Positions 1-8,821 of a DNA stretch of 64,000 bases are shown piece after piece. Each line of letters opens with the position of its first letter. Position 1 is the first letter of the stretch. This DNA is from Pasteurella sp030783905 (lineage in GTDB: Bacteria > Pseudomonadota > Gammaproteobacteria > Enterobacterales > Pasteurellaceae): assembly GCA_051122655.1 (NCBI GenBank), contig CP182107.1, forward strand, positions 1,922,001 to 1,986,000. Direction: 5' to 3'. The notes under the pieces were generated by a model, which did no database searches, was not told where the DNA came from, and worked only from the letters and a program-made list of their open reading frames with translations. A program made the translations under genes and the position numbers.

Positions 1-488
1 TATGGCGTTATCGTGAAGGCTATGACCCTTATGTTAAAGCAGGTGAGGGCGTGGCGTTCTATGGTTACCCAGATAAAAAAGCGATTATTCTTGCCGTACC
101 TTATGAGCCACCAGCGGAAGCGCCAGATGCAGAATATGATTTGTGGTTATGTACTGGTCGTGTGTTAGAACACTGGCATACTGGCACAATGACTCGTCGT
201 GTACCTGAACTGCATCGTTCTTTCCCAAATAACTTGGTTTGGATGCATCCATTTGATGCGAAAAAACGTGGTTTACGTCATGGAGATAAAGTGAAAGTGA
301 GTTCACGTCGTGGTGACATCATTTCTCACTTAGATACCCGTGGTCGTAATAAAGTCCCACAGGGCTTAGTGTATACCACGTTCTTTGATGCGGGTCAGTT
401 AGCGAACTATCTGACATTAGATGCGACAGATCCCATTTCCAAAGAAACTGACTTCAAAAAATGTGCAGTAAAAGTGGAAAAAGCCTAA
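1..488 (+). CDS. napA: NapA, periplasmic nitrate reductase catalytic subunit (3' end only)
   Basis: This is the C-terminal 161 residues of a gene that begins before the window. In-frame coding runs from base 3 to the stop at 486-488. The segment matches the molybdopterin-dinucleotide-binding C-terminal domain of NapA, including the stretches LWLCTGRVLEHWHTGTMTRR and FPNNLVWMHPFDAKKRGL. NapA reduces nitrate to nitrite in the periplasm with a Mo-bis-MGD centre and one [4Fe-4S] cluster; the residues for both lie mostly outside this window. The gene is followed by napG, napH, napB and napC, the usual nap set. The 72-bp gap to napG holds an uptake signal (ACCGCACTT, 512-520). The identification is secure; completeness cannot be judged here. 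Confidence 0.95.
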   Translation, partial: WRYREGYDPYVKAGEGVAFYGYPDKKAIILAVPYEPPAEAPDAEYDLWLCTGRVLEHWHTGTMTRRVPELHRSFPNNLVWMHPFDAKKRGLRHGDKVKVSSRRGDIISHLDTRGRNKVPQGLVYTTFFDAGQLANYLTLDATDPISKETDFKKCAVKVEKA

Positions 489-560
489 TTCGTCAAATTT
501 AATGAGGAACAACCGCACTTGGCACATATTGTCGTGTGTCAGGTGCGCTTGTAAAGTCGA

Positions 561-1313
561 ATGAAAAAACCAGTTGTGAATCCTGATCGTCGTCGATTTT
601 TTAAAGAGGCTACGCGCACTGTAGGCGGGTTGGCAGGGGTAACCTTGCTGCTTGGTTTGCAACAAAAGCAAAGTCTAGCACGCGAAGGGGTGGCATTACG
701 CCCACCGTTTGCTCTTGACAATGATCAGGCGTTTTCTGCTGCGTGCATTCGTTGTGGTCAGTGTGTACAAGCCTGTCCATACGAGATGTTACACCTTGCG
801 TCTTTGATTTCACCGATGGAAGCTGGCACACCCTATTTTATTGCACGCGATAAGCCATGTGAGATGTGTGTGGATATTCCTTGTGCTCAAGCCTGCCCAA
901 CAGGTGCTTTAGATAATCAAGCTACAGAAATTAATGAGGCTCGCATGGGGTTAGCGGTTCTGTTAGACCATGAAACCTGTCTGAATTGGCAAGGGTTACG
1001 CTGTGATGTGTGTTACCGCGTCTGCCCATTAATTAATAAAGCGATTACCTTAGTGATGCATCGTAATGAGCGTACCGGGAAGCATGCAGTGTTTATTCCG
1101 ACTGTACATTCTGAAGCTTGTACGGGTTGTGGCAAATGTGAAGAGGCTTGTGTGTTAGACGAGGCGGCGATCAAAGTGTTACCTATGGCATTAGCGAAAG
1201 GGATGTTAGGTAAACATTATCGTTTAGGTTGGGAAGAGAAAGACAAGGCCGGGCATTCTCTTGCCCCAGAAGGCATTATTTCACTACCAACTCGTTTACC
1301 GGAGAGCTTGTAA
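561..1313 (+). CDS. napG: NapG, ferredoxin-type quinol dehydrogenase subunit
   Basis: A 250-residue MauM/NapG-type iron-sulfur protein. It carries a twin-arginine export signal near the N-terminus (RRRFFKEATR). Four cysteine clusters are typical of four [4Fe-4S] centres: CIRCGQCVQACP, CEMCVDIPCAQACP, CLNWQGLRCDVCYRVCP and CTGCGKCEEACV. With NapH it forms a route for electrons from quinol towards NapC/NapB/NapA (known for the family). Its stop overlaps the napH start by one base (TAATG), which suggests translational coupling. The ATG at 561 has a weak ribosome site, but it puts the Tat motif at the expected distance and no better start is seen. Confidence 0.95.
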   Translation: MKKPVVNPDRRRFFKEATRTVGGLAGVTLLLGLQQKQSLAREGVALRPPFALDNDQAFSAACIRCGQCVQACPYEMLHLASLISPMEAGTPYFIARDKPCEMCVDIPCAQACPTGALDNQATEINEARMGLAVLLDHETCLNWQGLRCDVCYRVCPLINKAITLVMHRNERTGKHAVFIPTVHSEACTGCGKCEEACVLDEAAIKVLPMALAKGMLGKHYRLGWEEKDKAGHSLAPEGIISLPTRLPESL

Positions 1314-2188
1314 TGGCAAATTCACCAAAATATGCGGGTAAAGAAGCACGCGAAAAATTAGGCTGGTGGCATGCCAATCGCTTTTTGTTTTGGCGACGTC
1401 TAACCCAGCTGAGTATTCTTGCCATGTTTTTAAGTGGCCCTTATTTTGGGGTGTGGATCTTAAGGGGCAATTACAGCAGTAGTCTTTTTTTAGATGTGAT
1501 CCCGATGACAGACCCATTAATTATGGCAGAAAGTCTCGCGACCGGTTTTATGCCGACCATGACGGCTTTGTTGGGTGTCCTGATTGTAGTGGTGCTTTAT
1601 GCCATTTTAGGGAGTCGCGTTTTCTGTGCTTGGGTTTGCCCATTAAACATCGTGACAGATGTGTCTGCTTGGTTAAGACGCAAATTAGAAATTCGTCAAT
1701 CTGCCAAACTGCCACGCACTTTACGCTATGCGATTTTAGTGATGATTTTACTCGGCAGTGCACTGAGTGGTTTTTTACTCTGGGAATGGCTCAATCCCGT
1801 TGCCGCACTGGGGCGCGCGTTAATTTATGGTTTCGGGGCGACGGTTTGGCTCGTCCTCGCGGTATTTTTATTCGATTTATTGATTGTCGAGCATGGTTGG
1901 TGTGGGCATTTATGTCCAATCGGGGCGGCCTATGGTGTGATTGGTGCGAAAGGTATTTTTCGTATCAAAGTGGCGCATCGCCAACAATGTGATAATTGCA
2001 TGGATTGCTATAACGTCTGTCCAGAACCACAGGTATTACGTGATCCGTTACATGCAAAAAACAGTGAAAGTCCGTTAGTGCTTTCAAAAGATTGTATCAG
2101 TTGTGGACGTTGTATCGACGTTTGCCCTGAAAAAGTATTTATTTTTACAACGCGATTTAATCATTCAGTTAATCATTCGGGGGAGTGA
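1313..2188 (+). CDS. napH: NapH, membrane ferredoxin-type quinol dehydrogenase subunit
   Basis: A protein of 291 residues starting MANSPKYAGK. Four to five hydrophobic segments span roughly residues 30-200. Two cytoplasmic-loop CxxxCP motifs follow (CAWVCPLN, CGHLCPIG), then two C-terminal [4Fe-4S] motifs (CDNCMDCYNVCP, CISCGRCIDVCP). This is the standard architecture of NapH, the integral membrane partner of NapG in quinol oxidation. I chose the ATG at 1313 because it overlaps the napG stop as TAATG and gives the family length; the frame is open further upstream, but that part only repeats napG sequence in another frame. Confidence 0.95.
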   Translation: MANSPKYAGKEAREKLGWWHANRFLFWRRLTQLSILAMFLSGPYFGVWILRGNYSSSLFLDVIPMTDPLIMAESLATGFMPTMTALLGVLIVVVLYAILGSRVFCAWVCPLNIVTDVSAWLRRKLEIRQSAKLPRTLRYAILVMILLGSALSGFLLWEWLNPVAALGRALIYGFGATVWLVLAVFLFDLLIVEHGWCGHLCPIGAAYGVIGAKGIFRIKVAHRQQCDNCMDCYNVCPEPQVLRDPLHAKNSESPLVLSKDCISCGRCIDVCPEKVFIFTTRFNHSVNHSGE

Positions 2189-2193
2189 TAAAA

Positions 2194-2619
2194 ATGAAAA
2201 AAACAATGCTAATCTTGACCGCACTTTTTGCCTTCACGGTCAATGCTAATGAAGCCAAAGTGGGAAATAGTTTACAAGATTCACCTGAACATATCGCGCC
2301 AGCGTTCCATAATACACCAAAAGAAAGTGGCTTGGCGCCGTTAAACTATGTGAATCAGCCACCGATGGTGCCGCATGCGACCAAAAATTATCAGGTCACC
2401 AAAAATATCAACCAATGTTTAACTTGCCATAGTCCAGAAGCCTCACGCGTCACTGGCGCAACACGCATCAGCCCTACTCATTTTATGGATCGTGATGGGA
2501 ATATTGTTGGGGGGACTTCACCACGTCGTTACTTCTGTTTGCAGTGCCACGTTTCGCAATCTGATGTTGAGCCGATTATTCAAAATGAATTTAAACCGAT
2601 GGCTGGTTTCGGTAAGTAA
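2194..2619 (+). CDS. napB: NapB, diheme cytochrome c subunit of nitrate reductase
   Basis: A 141-residue periplasmic protein. It has a cleavable signal peptide (MKKTMLILTALFAFTVNANE) and two c-type heme sites, CLTCH and CLQCH, as expected for NapB, the small subunit that passes electrons to NapA. Start choice: a GTG at 2185 lies in frame and overlaps napH, but the ATG at 2194 has a strong purine-rich site (GGGGGAG, 2178-2184) at good spacing and begins a clean signal peptide. It lies directly after napH and before napC. Confidence 0.95.
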   Translation: MKKTMLILTALFAFTVNANEAKVGNSLQDSPEHIAPAFHNTPKESGLAPLNYVNQPPMVPHATKNYQVTKNINQCLTCHSPEASRVTGATRISPTHFMDRDGNIVGGTSPRRYFCLQCHVSQSDVEPIIQNEFKPMAGFGK

Positions 2620-2634
2620 GTGAAGGACGGAATT

Positions 2635-3228
2635 ATGTTGAACTTAATTAAACGCTTTTGGAAATGGTTTCGCTCACCCAGCCGTATTGCGGTCGGTACC
2701 TTGATTACGCTTGCGTTTATTGCAGGCATTGTGTCTTGGGTTGGGTTTAATTATGGCTTGGAGCAAACCAATACCGAGGAATTTTGTGTCAGTTGCCACA
2801 GCAATGATGTGTATCCAGAATATTTGCACACGGCACATTATCTAAATCGTAGTGGGGTAAAAGCGACCTGTCCAGATTGTCATGTACCGCATGAATTTAT
2901 TCCAAAAATGATCCGGAAGGTACAAGCGAGTCGTGAAGTGTATGCGCATCTTATGGGCTATACCGATACGATCGATAAATTTAACTCTCGCCGTTTACAT
3001 ATGGCAGAACGTGAATGGGCAAGATTAAAGGCGAATAACTCGCAAGAGTGCCGTAATTGCCATAACTTTGAGAATATGGATTTTAGCCAGCAAAAAACAG
3101 TCGCTGAAAAAATGCATGCATTAGCCATCAAAGAAGAAAAAACCTGTATTGATTGTCATAAAGGGATTGCTCACCAATTACCGGATATGACAGGTGTCGA
3201 GTCGGGGTTTAGCGCTGAGCAGAAATAA
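2635..3228 (+). CDS. napC: NapC, membrane-anchored tetraheme cytochrome c
   Basis: A 197-residue NapC/NirT-family protein with one N-terminal membrane anchor (about residues 18-42) and four heme c motifs: CVSCH, CPDCH, CRNCH and CIDCH. It oxidises membrane quinol and feeds NapB/NapA in the periplasm. The ATG at 2635 is preceded by AAGGACGG (2623-2630), which favours it over an in-frame GTG at 2620. It is the last nap gene; a hairpin terminator follows at once. Having both NapGH and NapC implies two quinol entry routes, as in Haemophilus and E. coli. Confidence 0.96.
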   Translation: MLNLIKRFWKWFRSPSRIAVGTLITLAFIAGIVSWVGFNYGLEQTNTEEFCVSCHSNDVYPEYLHTAHYLNRSGVKATCPDCHVPHEFIPKMIRKVQASREVYAHLMGYTDTIDKFNSRRLHMAEREWARLKANNSQECRNCHNFENMDFSQQKTVAEKMHALAIKEEKTCIDCHKGIAHQLPDMTGVESGFSAEQK

Positions 3229-3252
3229 CTCTGTGGCTGTCCTTTCACATAC

Positions 3253-3285
3253 AATCTGCATCGCATAGTGGTGCAGATTTTTTTA
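3253..3285 (+). terminator. Rho-independent terminator of the nap operon
   Basis: An 8-bp perfect stem, AATCTGCA (3253-3260) pairing with TGCAGATT (3272-3279), has an 11-base loop and is followed by a run of seven T (with the two stem T). It lies 24 bases after napC. Confidence 0.8.
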
Positions 3286-3288
3286 TTT

Positions 3289-3304
3289 CACGATCTCTCT
3301 CACA
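3289..3304 (+). promoter_or_regulatory. Candidate CRP-S (competence) site upstream of dprA
   Basis: The sequence CACGATCTCTCTCACA fits the 16-bp CRP dyad pattern. The right half is a perfect TCACA. The left half carries C and G at the positions that distinguish Pasteurellaceae CRP-S (Sxy-dependent) sites (TGCGA) from ordinary CRP sites (TGTGA). It lies about 74 bases before the dprA start. In Haemophilus influenzae dprA belongs to the CRP-S competence regulon. The match is imperfect, so this is a candidate only. Confidence 0.45.
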
Positions 3305-3377
3305 ATTTGTCTACCCAACTATAGAATAAAGCCTAGCCACATTTTATCTTGCCACTTTTTGAGTTTTGGGAGGTATG

Positions 3378-4496
3378 ATGTCATCTTCTCTTCCTGTGCT
3401 ATTACGCTTATTACAAGTGCCACGCCTAGGGCCATTGGCTATTCAACGTTTACTGGATAAAGTGAGTTTAGCCACATTAACGGAATATGATGCGACGGCA
3501 TTTCACCAGATGGGATGGACAGCATGGCAAATTCAACGCTGGTTTAGCCCGGAGTATCGCTATATTGATCCAGCTTTAGCTTGGACGAATGGAAAAGAGC
3601 AACATATTGTGGATTGGTTTGATCCGCATTATCCGCCGTTGTTAAAACAAACCGTGGGGGCACCGCTGGTTTTATTTGTGAAAGGGGAGGTGGCCAGCTT
3701 ATCCGCAAAGCAAGTGGCGATCGTCGGTAGTCGCCATTGTTCGCATTATGGTGAATATTGGGCAAACTATTTTGCCACTCAACTTGCTTACGCAGATATT
3801 GTGGTGACCAGTGGTTTAGCCCTTGGCATTGATAGTTTTGCCCATCAAGCAGTGGTAGATATCAAAGGGAGGACGGTGGCGGTCTTAGGCAGTGGCTTAG
3901 ATGTCATTTATCCGAAGAAACATCGCGCACTAGCAGAAAACATTATTGCGCAGCGCGGTGCGTTAGTGTCTGAATTCTTACCTTCTCAGCCCCCTGTGGC
4001 AGAAAACTTTCCCCGCCGTAATCGCATTATTAGTGGTTTATCGTTGGGCACCTTAGTGATTGAGGCGTCAGAACACAGTGGCTCATTAATTACGGCACGC
4101 TATGCGTTGGAACAAAATCGGGAGGTGTTTGCTTTGCCGGGGCAAATTCAACAGGGATTCAGTCAAGGCTGCCACAAGCTGATTAAACAAGGTGCAATAT
4201 TAGTTGAGCAGATCAATGATATCTTAGAACACCTTCCACTTTATCAACAGATTACGCCAATTGAGGTTGACCACGAGCTGGCTTTGTCTCCGACAAGCAA
4301 TACAACCACGCTGAAAATGGTTACCACAGTCCCCGACTATCCCGATTTATATGCTCACATTGGGTATTCGCCCGTGAGTATTGATGTGTTAGCCCAGCAG
4401 GTCAATTTACCGATCAATACCTTGTTAGTACAGTTGTTAGCTTTAGAGTTACAAGAATTGATTGTGGTAGAGCATGGTTTATACAAACGACGCTAA
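3378..4496 (+). CDS. dprA: DprA/Smf, DNA-processing protein for natural transformation
   Basis: A protein of 372 residues. The N-terminal helical region is followed by the Rossmann-like DprA core with the hallmark strings VAIVGSRHCSHYGE, SGLALGIDSFAH and PRRNRIISGLSLG, then a C-terminal winged-helix-like region. DprA binds incoming single-stranded DNA and loads RecA during transformation in the cytoplasm. Its presence fits the abundant uptake signals in this window. Adjacent ATGs at 3375 and 3378 are possible; GGGAGG (3368-3373) is better spaced for 3378. The gene stands alone between the nap terminator and convergent lptD. Confidence 0.93.
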   Translation: MSSSLPVLLRLLQVPRLGPLAIQRLLDKVSLATLTEYDATAFHQMGWTAWQIQRWFSPEYRYIDPALAWTNGKEQHIVDWFDPHYPPLLKQTVGAPLVLFVKGEVASLSAKQVAIVGSRHCSHYGEYWANYFATQLAYADIVVTSGLALGIDSFAHQAVVDIKGRTVAVLGSGLDVIYPKKHRALAENIIAQRGALVSEFLPSQPPVAENFPRRNRIISGLSLGTLVIEASEHSGSLITARYALEQNREVFALPGQIQQGFSQGCHKLIKQGAILVEQINDILEHLPLYQQITPIEVDHELALSPTSNTTTLKMVTTVPDYPDLYAHIGYSPVSIDVLAQQVNLPINTLLVQLLALELQELIVVEHGLYKRR

Positions 4497-4530
4497 ACCC
4501 ATTTTACTTATGGTTTGGAAAAGGGCGAAT

Positions 4531-4566
4531 AAAAAGGACTGAGGCGAGTTTAGTCGCTTCAGTCCT
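4531..4566 (-). terminator. Terminator between convergent dprA and lptD
   Basis: The stem GGACTGAGGCGA (4536-4547) pairs with TCGCTTCAGTCC (4553-4564) over 12 positions with one wobble. The A run at 4531-4535 becomes the U run for leftward transcripts, so it serves lptD best; there is no T run on the dprA side. Confidence 0.8.
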
Positions 4567-4613
4567 AGAATTACGTGCTGACTACTTTTGCTACATTGTG
4601 CTCATCGTGCATA

Positions 4614-6962
4614 TTAATAAAGACTAAAGGCTTGTAAATAGGGTAATTTGCCTTTTTGTAGCATCTTCTCAATATTGCCTTTGTGATCATTATTACCTAA
4701 ACCACGCAGCTCAACATTGACGGCAATCCCTTTATCATAAAAGATTTGATCCGCGGTTTGGTTTTCTTTGCTGGTCACACTGCGTTTAGCCCCCACATTG
4801 ATTGCCCAACAGCAAGTACTATATTCGACCCCAAAATATTGCTCAACAGGCTTTTTCAACGCGAGATCTTGATAATGACGTGCGACCACCGCCCAGTTAT
4901 CCGTCACTTCCCAAGCAACAGTCAGACCAAGTTGTTTAATGTCTTGGCCGTAACGGTTTGCTGCTGAAGTGAGGTTTTGGTCAATGTATTGTTGACTCGC
5001 ATAACGGTAGCTTAATTGAATAATATTATTCCCGATTGGGTTATATTCTAAGGTAAAGTTACCCAATGAGGATTTATCTAAGCGCGTATCATATTGATAA
5101 CTGCCTTGCCAACGCCACTGATCATTGATTTTCCAGTTGGAGGCCAGTGACCAAGAAGAGGAGCGACCATAGGTGCTGTTTTCTGGCGTATTATCAATGC
5201 GAGAATCCTGCAAATGGTAAATTTGTCCAGCTGCGAAATTAAAGCGCTCATTGCCTTTTTTATCATAAATTCGGGTGGTGCCCCCCACCGTAAATTGATT
5301 GGCTGAGGCGATACGGTCTAATCCGCTGTAACGACGATCACGGAATAAGCCGAAATAGTCTTGTTGTAAAAGAGAGGAGTCGTAACCAAAACCTAAGTAG
5401 GCATTATTTAATTTAGACCCAATATTGCTTTGGTCTTTATAAGGGCGATATAAATATTGTACGTGAGGTTCTAAGGTTTGGGTGTAACCCTCAATAAAGG
5501 TCTGATGGCTCGCCAAGACAGTTTGTAAATCGACTTTGACTTGTGGCAAGACACGGTTGATTTTACGTGTGACTTGTTCTGCTTCCGTTGAACGCCCTTG
5601 CGTTTGTTGGTAGTGGGTGGCATAAAGTTTGGTTTCAATATTTAAACTGCCATAACGATTAGATAAAGGTAAGTTTAAGCTCGGTTCGGCATGAAAACGC
5701 CATGCTTTGGGCATGAGTGCGCTTTTATTATTAAAGTGAACCGCTTGGGAAAAGAGTTTAAAATCTAACAGACCATCAAACAACGCATCTTGGTAATAGT
5801 TGAAATCAATCTGTGGCAAGGCACGGTAAGGACCAATATCTACTTCGTTAAAGATTTGGAATTGTTTGGCTGAAATCGCAAAATTGTAATGTGGCTGATA
5901 ATAAGCAATGCGAAAGTTCTGATCTGCATAGCCGTCAGTGCTTGAACCATAAGCAGAATCAAAATCAGCAAAATAGCGTTTATCACTTACTCGGGTGTAA
6001 TCGACATTTAAGCGCCAGTTTTGTAAAAAACTGGAATGGTGTGTCCAGTAAAATAAGTGACGAGAGCGATCCTTGCTGAGGTAATCGGTTAAACGGTCTT
6101 TTTTTAAGTATTCCCCGGCTAATTGACCTTCACCAATGGGACTTAAATAACGAAACTCACCATTAAGTTGCCAGCCCCGCTTTGACATATATTTTGGGGT
6201 AAGTGTGGCATCAAGGTTAGGGGCAATATTCCAGTAAAACGGTTGTTCGTAGAAGTAGCCATCACGACTTGAGGTGCCAAAATTTGGTAATAATAAGCCA
6301 GAACGACGACGATCTCCAATTGGTAACTGTAAATAAGGAGTATAAAAAACAGGCACGCCCTGCACTTTAAAGCGAGCATGCCACATTTCGGCATATTCAT
6401 CTTGAATATACTGGCGCATTTCTTTTGCCTCAATCGACCAAGCGTTATCCCCTGGCAAACAGGAGGTAAATTCTGCATTTTTCATAAGGCGATAATCTTC
6501 GCGTAGTGCAATGGATTCTGCTTTGCCTCGTCCTTGACGATCGACTAACTGATAATCAGCCTGGTTGATGTCGGTATTTTTGGTATTGAGGTGAATTTGC
6601 GCGTCTTCACCTTTTAGTTGAATTTGATGATCTTGATAGTGAAATCCACCGCGAACATGGGCGATACGTTGTAAGCCATTGGGCTGTTTTTGTTGCGTGA
6701 TTTCTGCACGTTGTGCGTGTAGTTGTCGGTTACCCTGTTGAATATCAACATTCCCTTCGTAGAGTGCACTGACAGACTGATTTAGTTTTGCCTGATCCGC
6801 TTCGATATAAACAGGTAAATCATTTGGATTGCCTGTCACGAGCTCGCCTGTAAAGTGAGGTACACCAGCTAAACATTGCGATTTCAACTCGGCCAAACTG
6901 GAGGCACTATAAACGGTGCTCAATATTGCGATCGAAAGGAGTGTATAAGAATGCTTTTTCAT
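4614..6962 (-). CDS. lptD: LptD, outer-membrane LPS assembly protein
   Basis: A protein of 782 residues, the normal LptD length. It has a signal peptide (MKKHSYTLLSIAILSTVYSA) and an N-terminal LptA/OstA-like jellyroll region (about residues 45-160). A large beta-barrel follows, with alternating aromatic strands to the C-terminus. Cysteines near residue 30, in TSCLPG and in the YSTCCW stretch match the conserved pairs that form the inter-domain disulfides. LptD with LptE inserts lipopolysaccharide into the outer leaflet. The ATG at 6962 gives a compact signal peptide; in-frame starts at 6977 (ATG) and 6983 (TTG) would add a few residues. It is followed by a strong terminator. Confidence 0.95.
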   Translation of the reverse strand: MKKHSYTLLSIAILSTVYSASSLAELKSQCLAGVPHFTGELVTGNPNDLPVYIEADQAKLNQSVSALYEGNVDIQQGNRQLHAQRAEITQQKQPNGLQRIAHVRGGFHYQDHQIQLKGEDAQIHLNTKNTDINQADYQLVDRQGRGKAESIALREDYRLMKNAEFTSCLPGDNAWSIEAKEMRQYIQDEYAEMWHARFKVQGVPVFYTPYLQLPIGDRRRSGLLLPNFGTSSRDGYFYEQPFYWNIAPNLDATLTPKYMSKRGWQLNGEFRYLSPIGEGQLAGEYLKKDRLTDYLSKDRSRHLFYWTHHSSFLQNWRLNVDYTRVSDKRYFADFDSAYGSSTDGYADQNFRIAYYQPHYNFAISAKQFQIFNEVDIGPYRALPQIDFNYYQDALFDGLLDFKLFSQAVHFNNKSALMPKAWRFHAEPSLNLPLSNRYGSLNIETKLYATHYQQTQGRSTEAEQVTRKINRVLPQVKVDLQTVLASHQTFIEGYTQTLEPHVQYLYRPYKDQSNIGSKLNNAYLGFGYDSSLLQQDYFGLFRDRRYSGLDRIASANQFTVGGTTRIYDKKGNERFNFAAGQIYHLQDSRIDNTPENSTYGRSSSWSLASNWKINDQWRWQGSYQYDTRLDKSSLGNFTLEYNPIGNNIIQLSYRYASQQYIDQNLTSAANRYGQDIKQLGLTVAWEVTDNWAVVARHYQDLALKKPVEQYFGVEYSTCCWAINVGAKRSVTSKENQTADQIFYDKGIAVNVELRGLGNNDHKGNIEKMLQKGKLPYLQAFSLY

Positions 6963-7024
6963 CGGATAACCATACATAATCAAAAATTAGCCTGATTATA
7001 CTGGAAAATCAGGGGAAAGGCATA

Positions 7025-7576
7025 TTATTTACAGCAACAATCATTCTGGTGATCATTGACTAATCCCATCGATTGCATAAAGGCATAACAGGTCGTTTCG
7101 CCAACAAAAACAAACCCCCGTTTTTTCAATGCCTTAGACATGGCTAGTGACGTTGGTGTTTTGCTGGGGACACTTGCTAAGTTGGGTACATCATTGATCT
7201 GGGGTTGGTAGTTGACAAACGACCAAATAAAATGACTAAAATCCTCACCGCACTTTTGCATGGCTAAATAAGCTCGAGCATTGGTAATGATGGCTTCAAG
7301 TTTTTTGCGGTGACGGATTAGGCCTTGATCTTGCATGAGTTTGTCCACATCAAGTGCGGTCATGTTCGCGATTTTTTCGGGGTTAAATTGATGAAAGGCG
7401 TGACGATAGTTTTCACGCTTTTTTAATACTGTCAACCAAGATAAGCCCGCTTGTTGTCCTTCAAGGCAAATTTTCTCAAATAATTTGCGACTATCATATT
7501 CAGGCTTGCCCCATTCGTGATCATGATAATCGCGATAAATCGTACTATTGCTTACCCAAGTACAGCGTTTTTTCAT
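7025..7576 (-). CDS. tag: DNA-3-methyladenine glycosylase I
   Basis: A 183-residue Tag-family base-excision repair enzyme that removes 3-methyladenine from alkylated DNA. The N-terminal KRCTWV cysteine, the HDHEWG histidine, and a His and Cys near the C-terminus (NDHQNDCCCK) match the zinc-binding set known for E. coli Tag. The core GQQAGLSWLTVLKKRENYR matches the substrate pocket region. It lies 62 bases upstream of lptD on the same strand and divergent from talB. An uptake signal lies inside the gene (7247-7255). Confidence 0.95.
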   Translation of the reverse strand: MKKRCTWVSNSTIYRDYHDHEWGKPEYDSRKLFEKICLEGQQAGLSWLTVLKKRENYRHAFHQFNPEKIANMTALDVDKLMQDQGLIRHRKKLEAIITNARAYLAMQKCGEDFSHFIWSFVNYQPQINDVPNLASVPSKTPTSLAMSKALKKRGFVFVGETTCYAFMQSMGLVNDHQNDCCCK

Positions 7577-7619
7577 CGATTTCTCCTTTGTCAGTGCGGT
7601 CTAGTTTATCTCTCGTTTT

Positions 7620-7635
7620 AAGCAAGCGTTTGCTT
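7620..7635. promoter_or_regulatory. Candidate PurR/LacI-family operator between tag and talB
   Basis: AAGCAAGCGTTTGCTT is a near-perfect 16-bp dyad that matches the PurR consensus ACGCAAACGTTTGCGT at 13 of 16 positions. It lies in the divergent tag/talB control region, 44 bases from tag and about 100 from talB. Which LacI-family protein would bind cannot be told from this window. Confidence 0.4.
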
Positions 7636-7733
7636 AGTAAAAGGACAATAAAAGATCATTCCATTTTCCTTTTGATATGCTATTGTATACAAGTTCACAA
7701 CAAAAGCATTGTAATTCAAAATAGAGGGAAATT

Positions 7734-8687
7734 ATGACAACACAACTTGATTCTCTACGTAATATGACTGTGGTGGTGGCTGATACAGGTGACATCGAAG
7801 CCATCAAAAAATACCAACCTGAAGATGCCACAACCAACCCATCTCTCATTCTTAGCGCTTCTGCACTGCCACAATATGCCTCACTCATCGATGAAGCGAT
7901 TGCTTATGCAAAAGCAAAAAGCAATTGTTCAACACAACAATTAATTGATGCAGAAGATAAATTAGCTGTTAACATCGGGTTAGAAATTTTAAAAATTGTC
8001 CCAGGACGTATTTCAACAGAAGTGGATGCGCGTCTTTCTTACGATACCAAAGCGACGATCGAAAAAGCGAAAAAATTAATCGCACTTTATAACGAAGCGG
8101 GTATCTCAAATGATCGTATTCTGATCAAAATTGCTTCAACTTGGCAAGGTATCCGTGCTGCAGAAGAATTAGAAAAACAAGGCATTAACTGTAACTTAAC
8201 CCTTTTATTCTCTGAAGCGCAAGCGCGTGCTTGTGCAGAAGCGGGGGTTTACTTAATTTCACCTTTTGTCGGTCGTATCCTTGACTGGTACAAAGCCAAC
8301 AGTGATAAAAAAGACTATGCCCCAGCGGAAGATCCAGGTGTGGTTTCGGTGACTAACATCTACAACTACTACAAACAACACGGCTACAACACGATTGTGA
8401 TGGGGGCGAGTTTCCGTAATGTGGGTGAAATTACCGAATTAGCCGGCTGCGACCGCTTAACCATTGCACCAGCCTTGTTAAAAGAATTACAAGAAAACAA
8501 GGCACCGCTTGCACGTAAATTAAACTATACGGGCGAGGTGAAAGCGAAACCTCAACCTTTAACGGAAGCGGAGTTTTATTGGGCGCACAATAGCGATGCA
8601 ATGGCTGTCGAAAAACTGGCAGAAGGTATTCGTAAATTCGCGGCAGACCAAGAAAAATTAGAAGCAATGTTATTAGCAAAATTCTAA
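7734..8687 (+). CDS. talB: Transaldolase
   Basis: A 317-residue transaldolase of the E. coli TalA/TalB type. It moves a dihydroxyacetone unit between sedoheptulose 7-phosphate and glyceraldehyde 3-phosphate in the non-oxidative pentose phosphate pathway. Lys132 in RILIKIASTWQG is the Schiff-base lysine, and the motif DATTNPSLI is present near residue 31. The ATG follows AGAGGGAA at correct spacing. tktA, the partner enzyme, is also in this window (38473-40479), though not in the same operon. A terminator built on an uptake signal follows. Confidence 0.97.
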   Translation: MTTQLDSLRNMTVVVADTGDIEAIKKYQPEDATTNPSLILSASALPQYASLIDEAIAYAKAKSNCSTQQLIDAEDKLAVNIGLEILKIVPGRISTEVDARLSYDTKATIEKAKKLIALYNEAGISNDRILIKIASTWQGIRAAEELEKQGINCNLTLLFSEAQARACAEAGVYLISPFVGRILDWYKANSDKKDYAPAEDPGVVSVTNIYNYYKQHGYNTIVMGASFRNVGEITELAGCDRLTIAPALLKELQENKAPLARKLNYTGEVKAKPQPLTEAEFYWAHNSDAMAVEKLAEGIRKFAADQEKLEAMLLAKF

Positions 8688-8708
8688 TTTTGTGCTGAAC
8701 AAAGAGAA

Positions 8709-8738
8709 AAAGTGCGGTCAATCTTGACCGCATTTTTG
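8709..8738 (+). terminator. talB terminator containing an uptake signal
   Basis: TGCGGTCA (8713-8720) pairs with TGACCGCA (8725-8732) around the loop ATCT, followed by five T. The left arm is part of a full uptake signal, AAGTGCGGT (8710-8718). Confidence 0.85.
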
Positions 8739-8821
8739 TTGCATAAGCGAGCGCTATTGTCTTACTTTCTGAGTTTGCAGGATTACATTATGAGTGAAAG
8801 AAAATGTGCCTCACTAGTATA

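Noticed and set aside
1630..1992. Long open frame of 120 codons inside napH in another frame
   Set aside because: It lies fully inside napH, whose motifs are intact; no start signal or family likeness.
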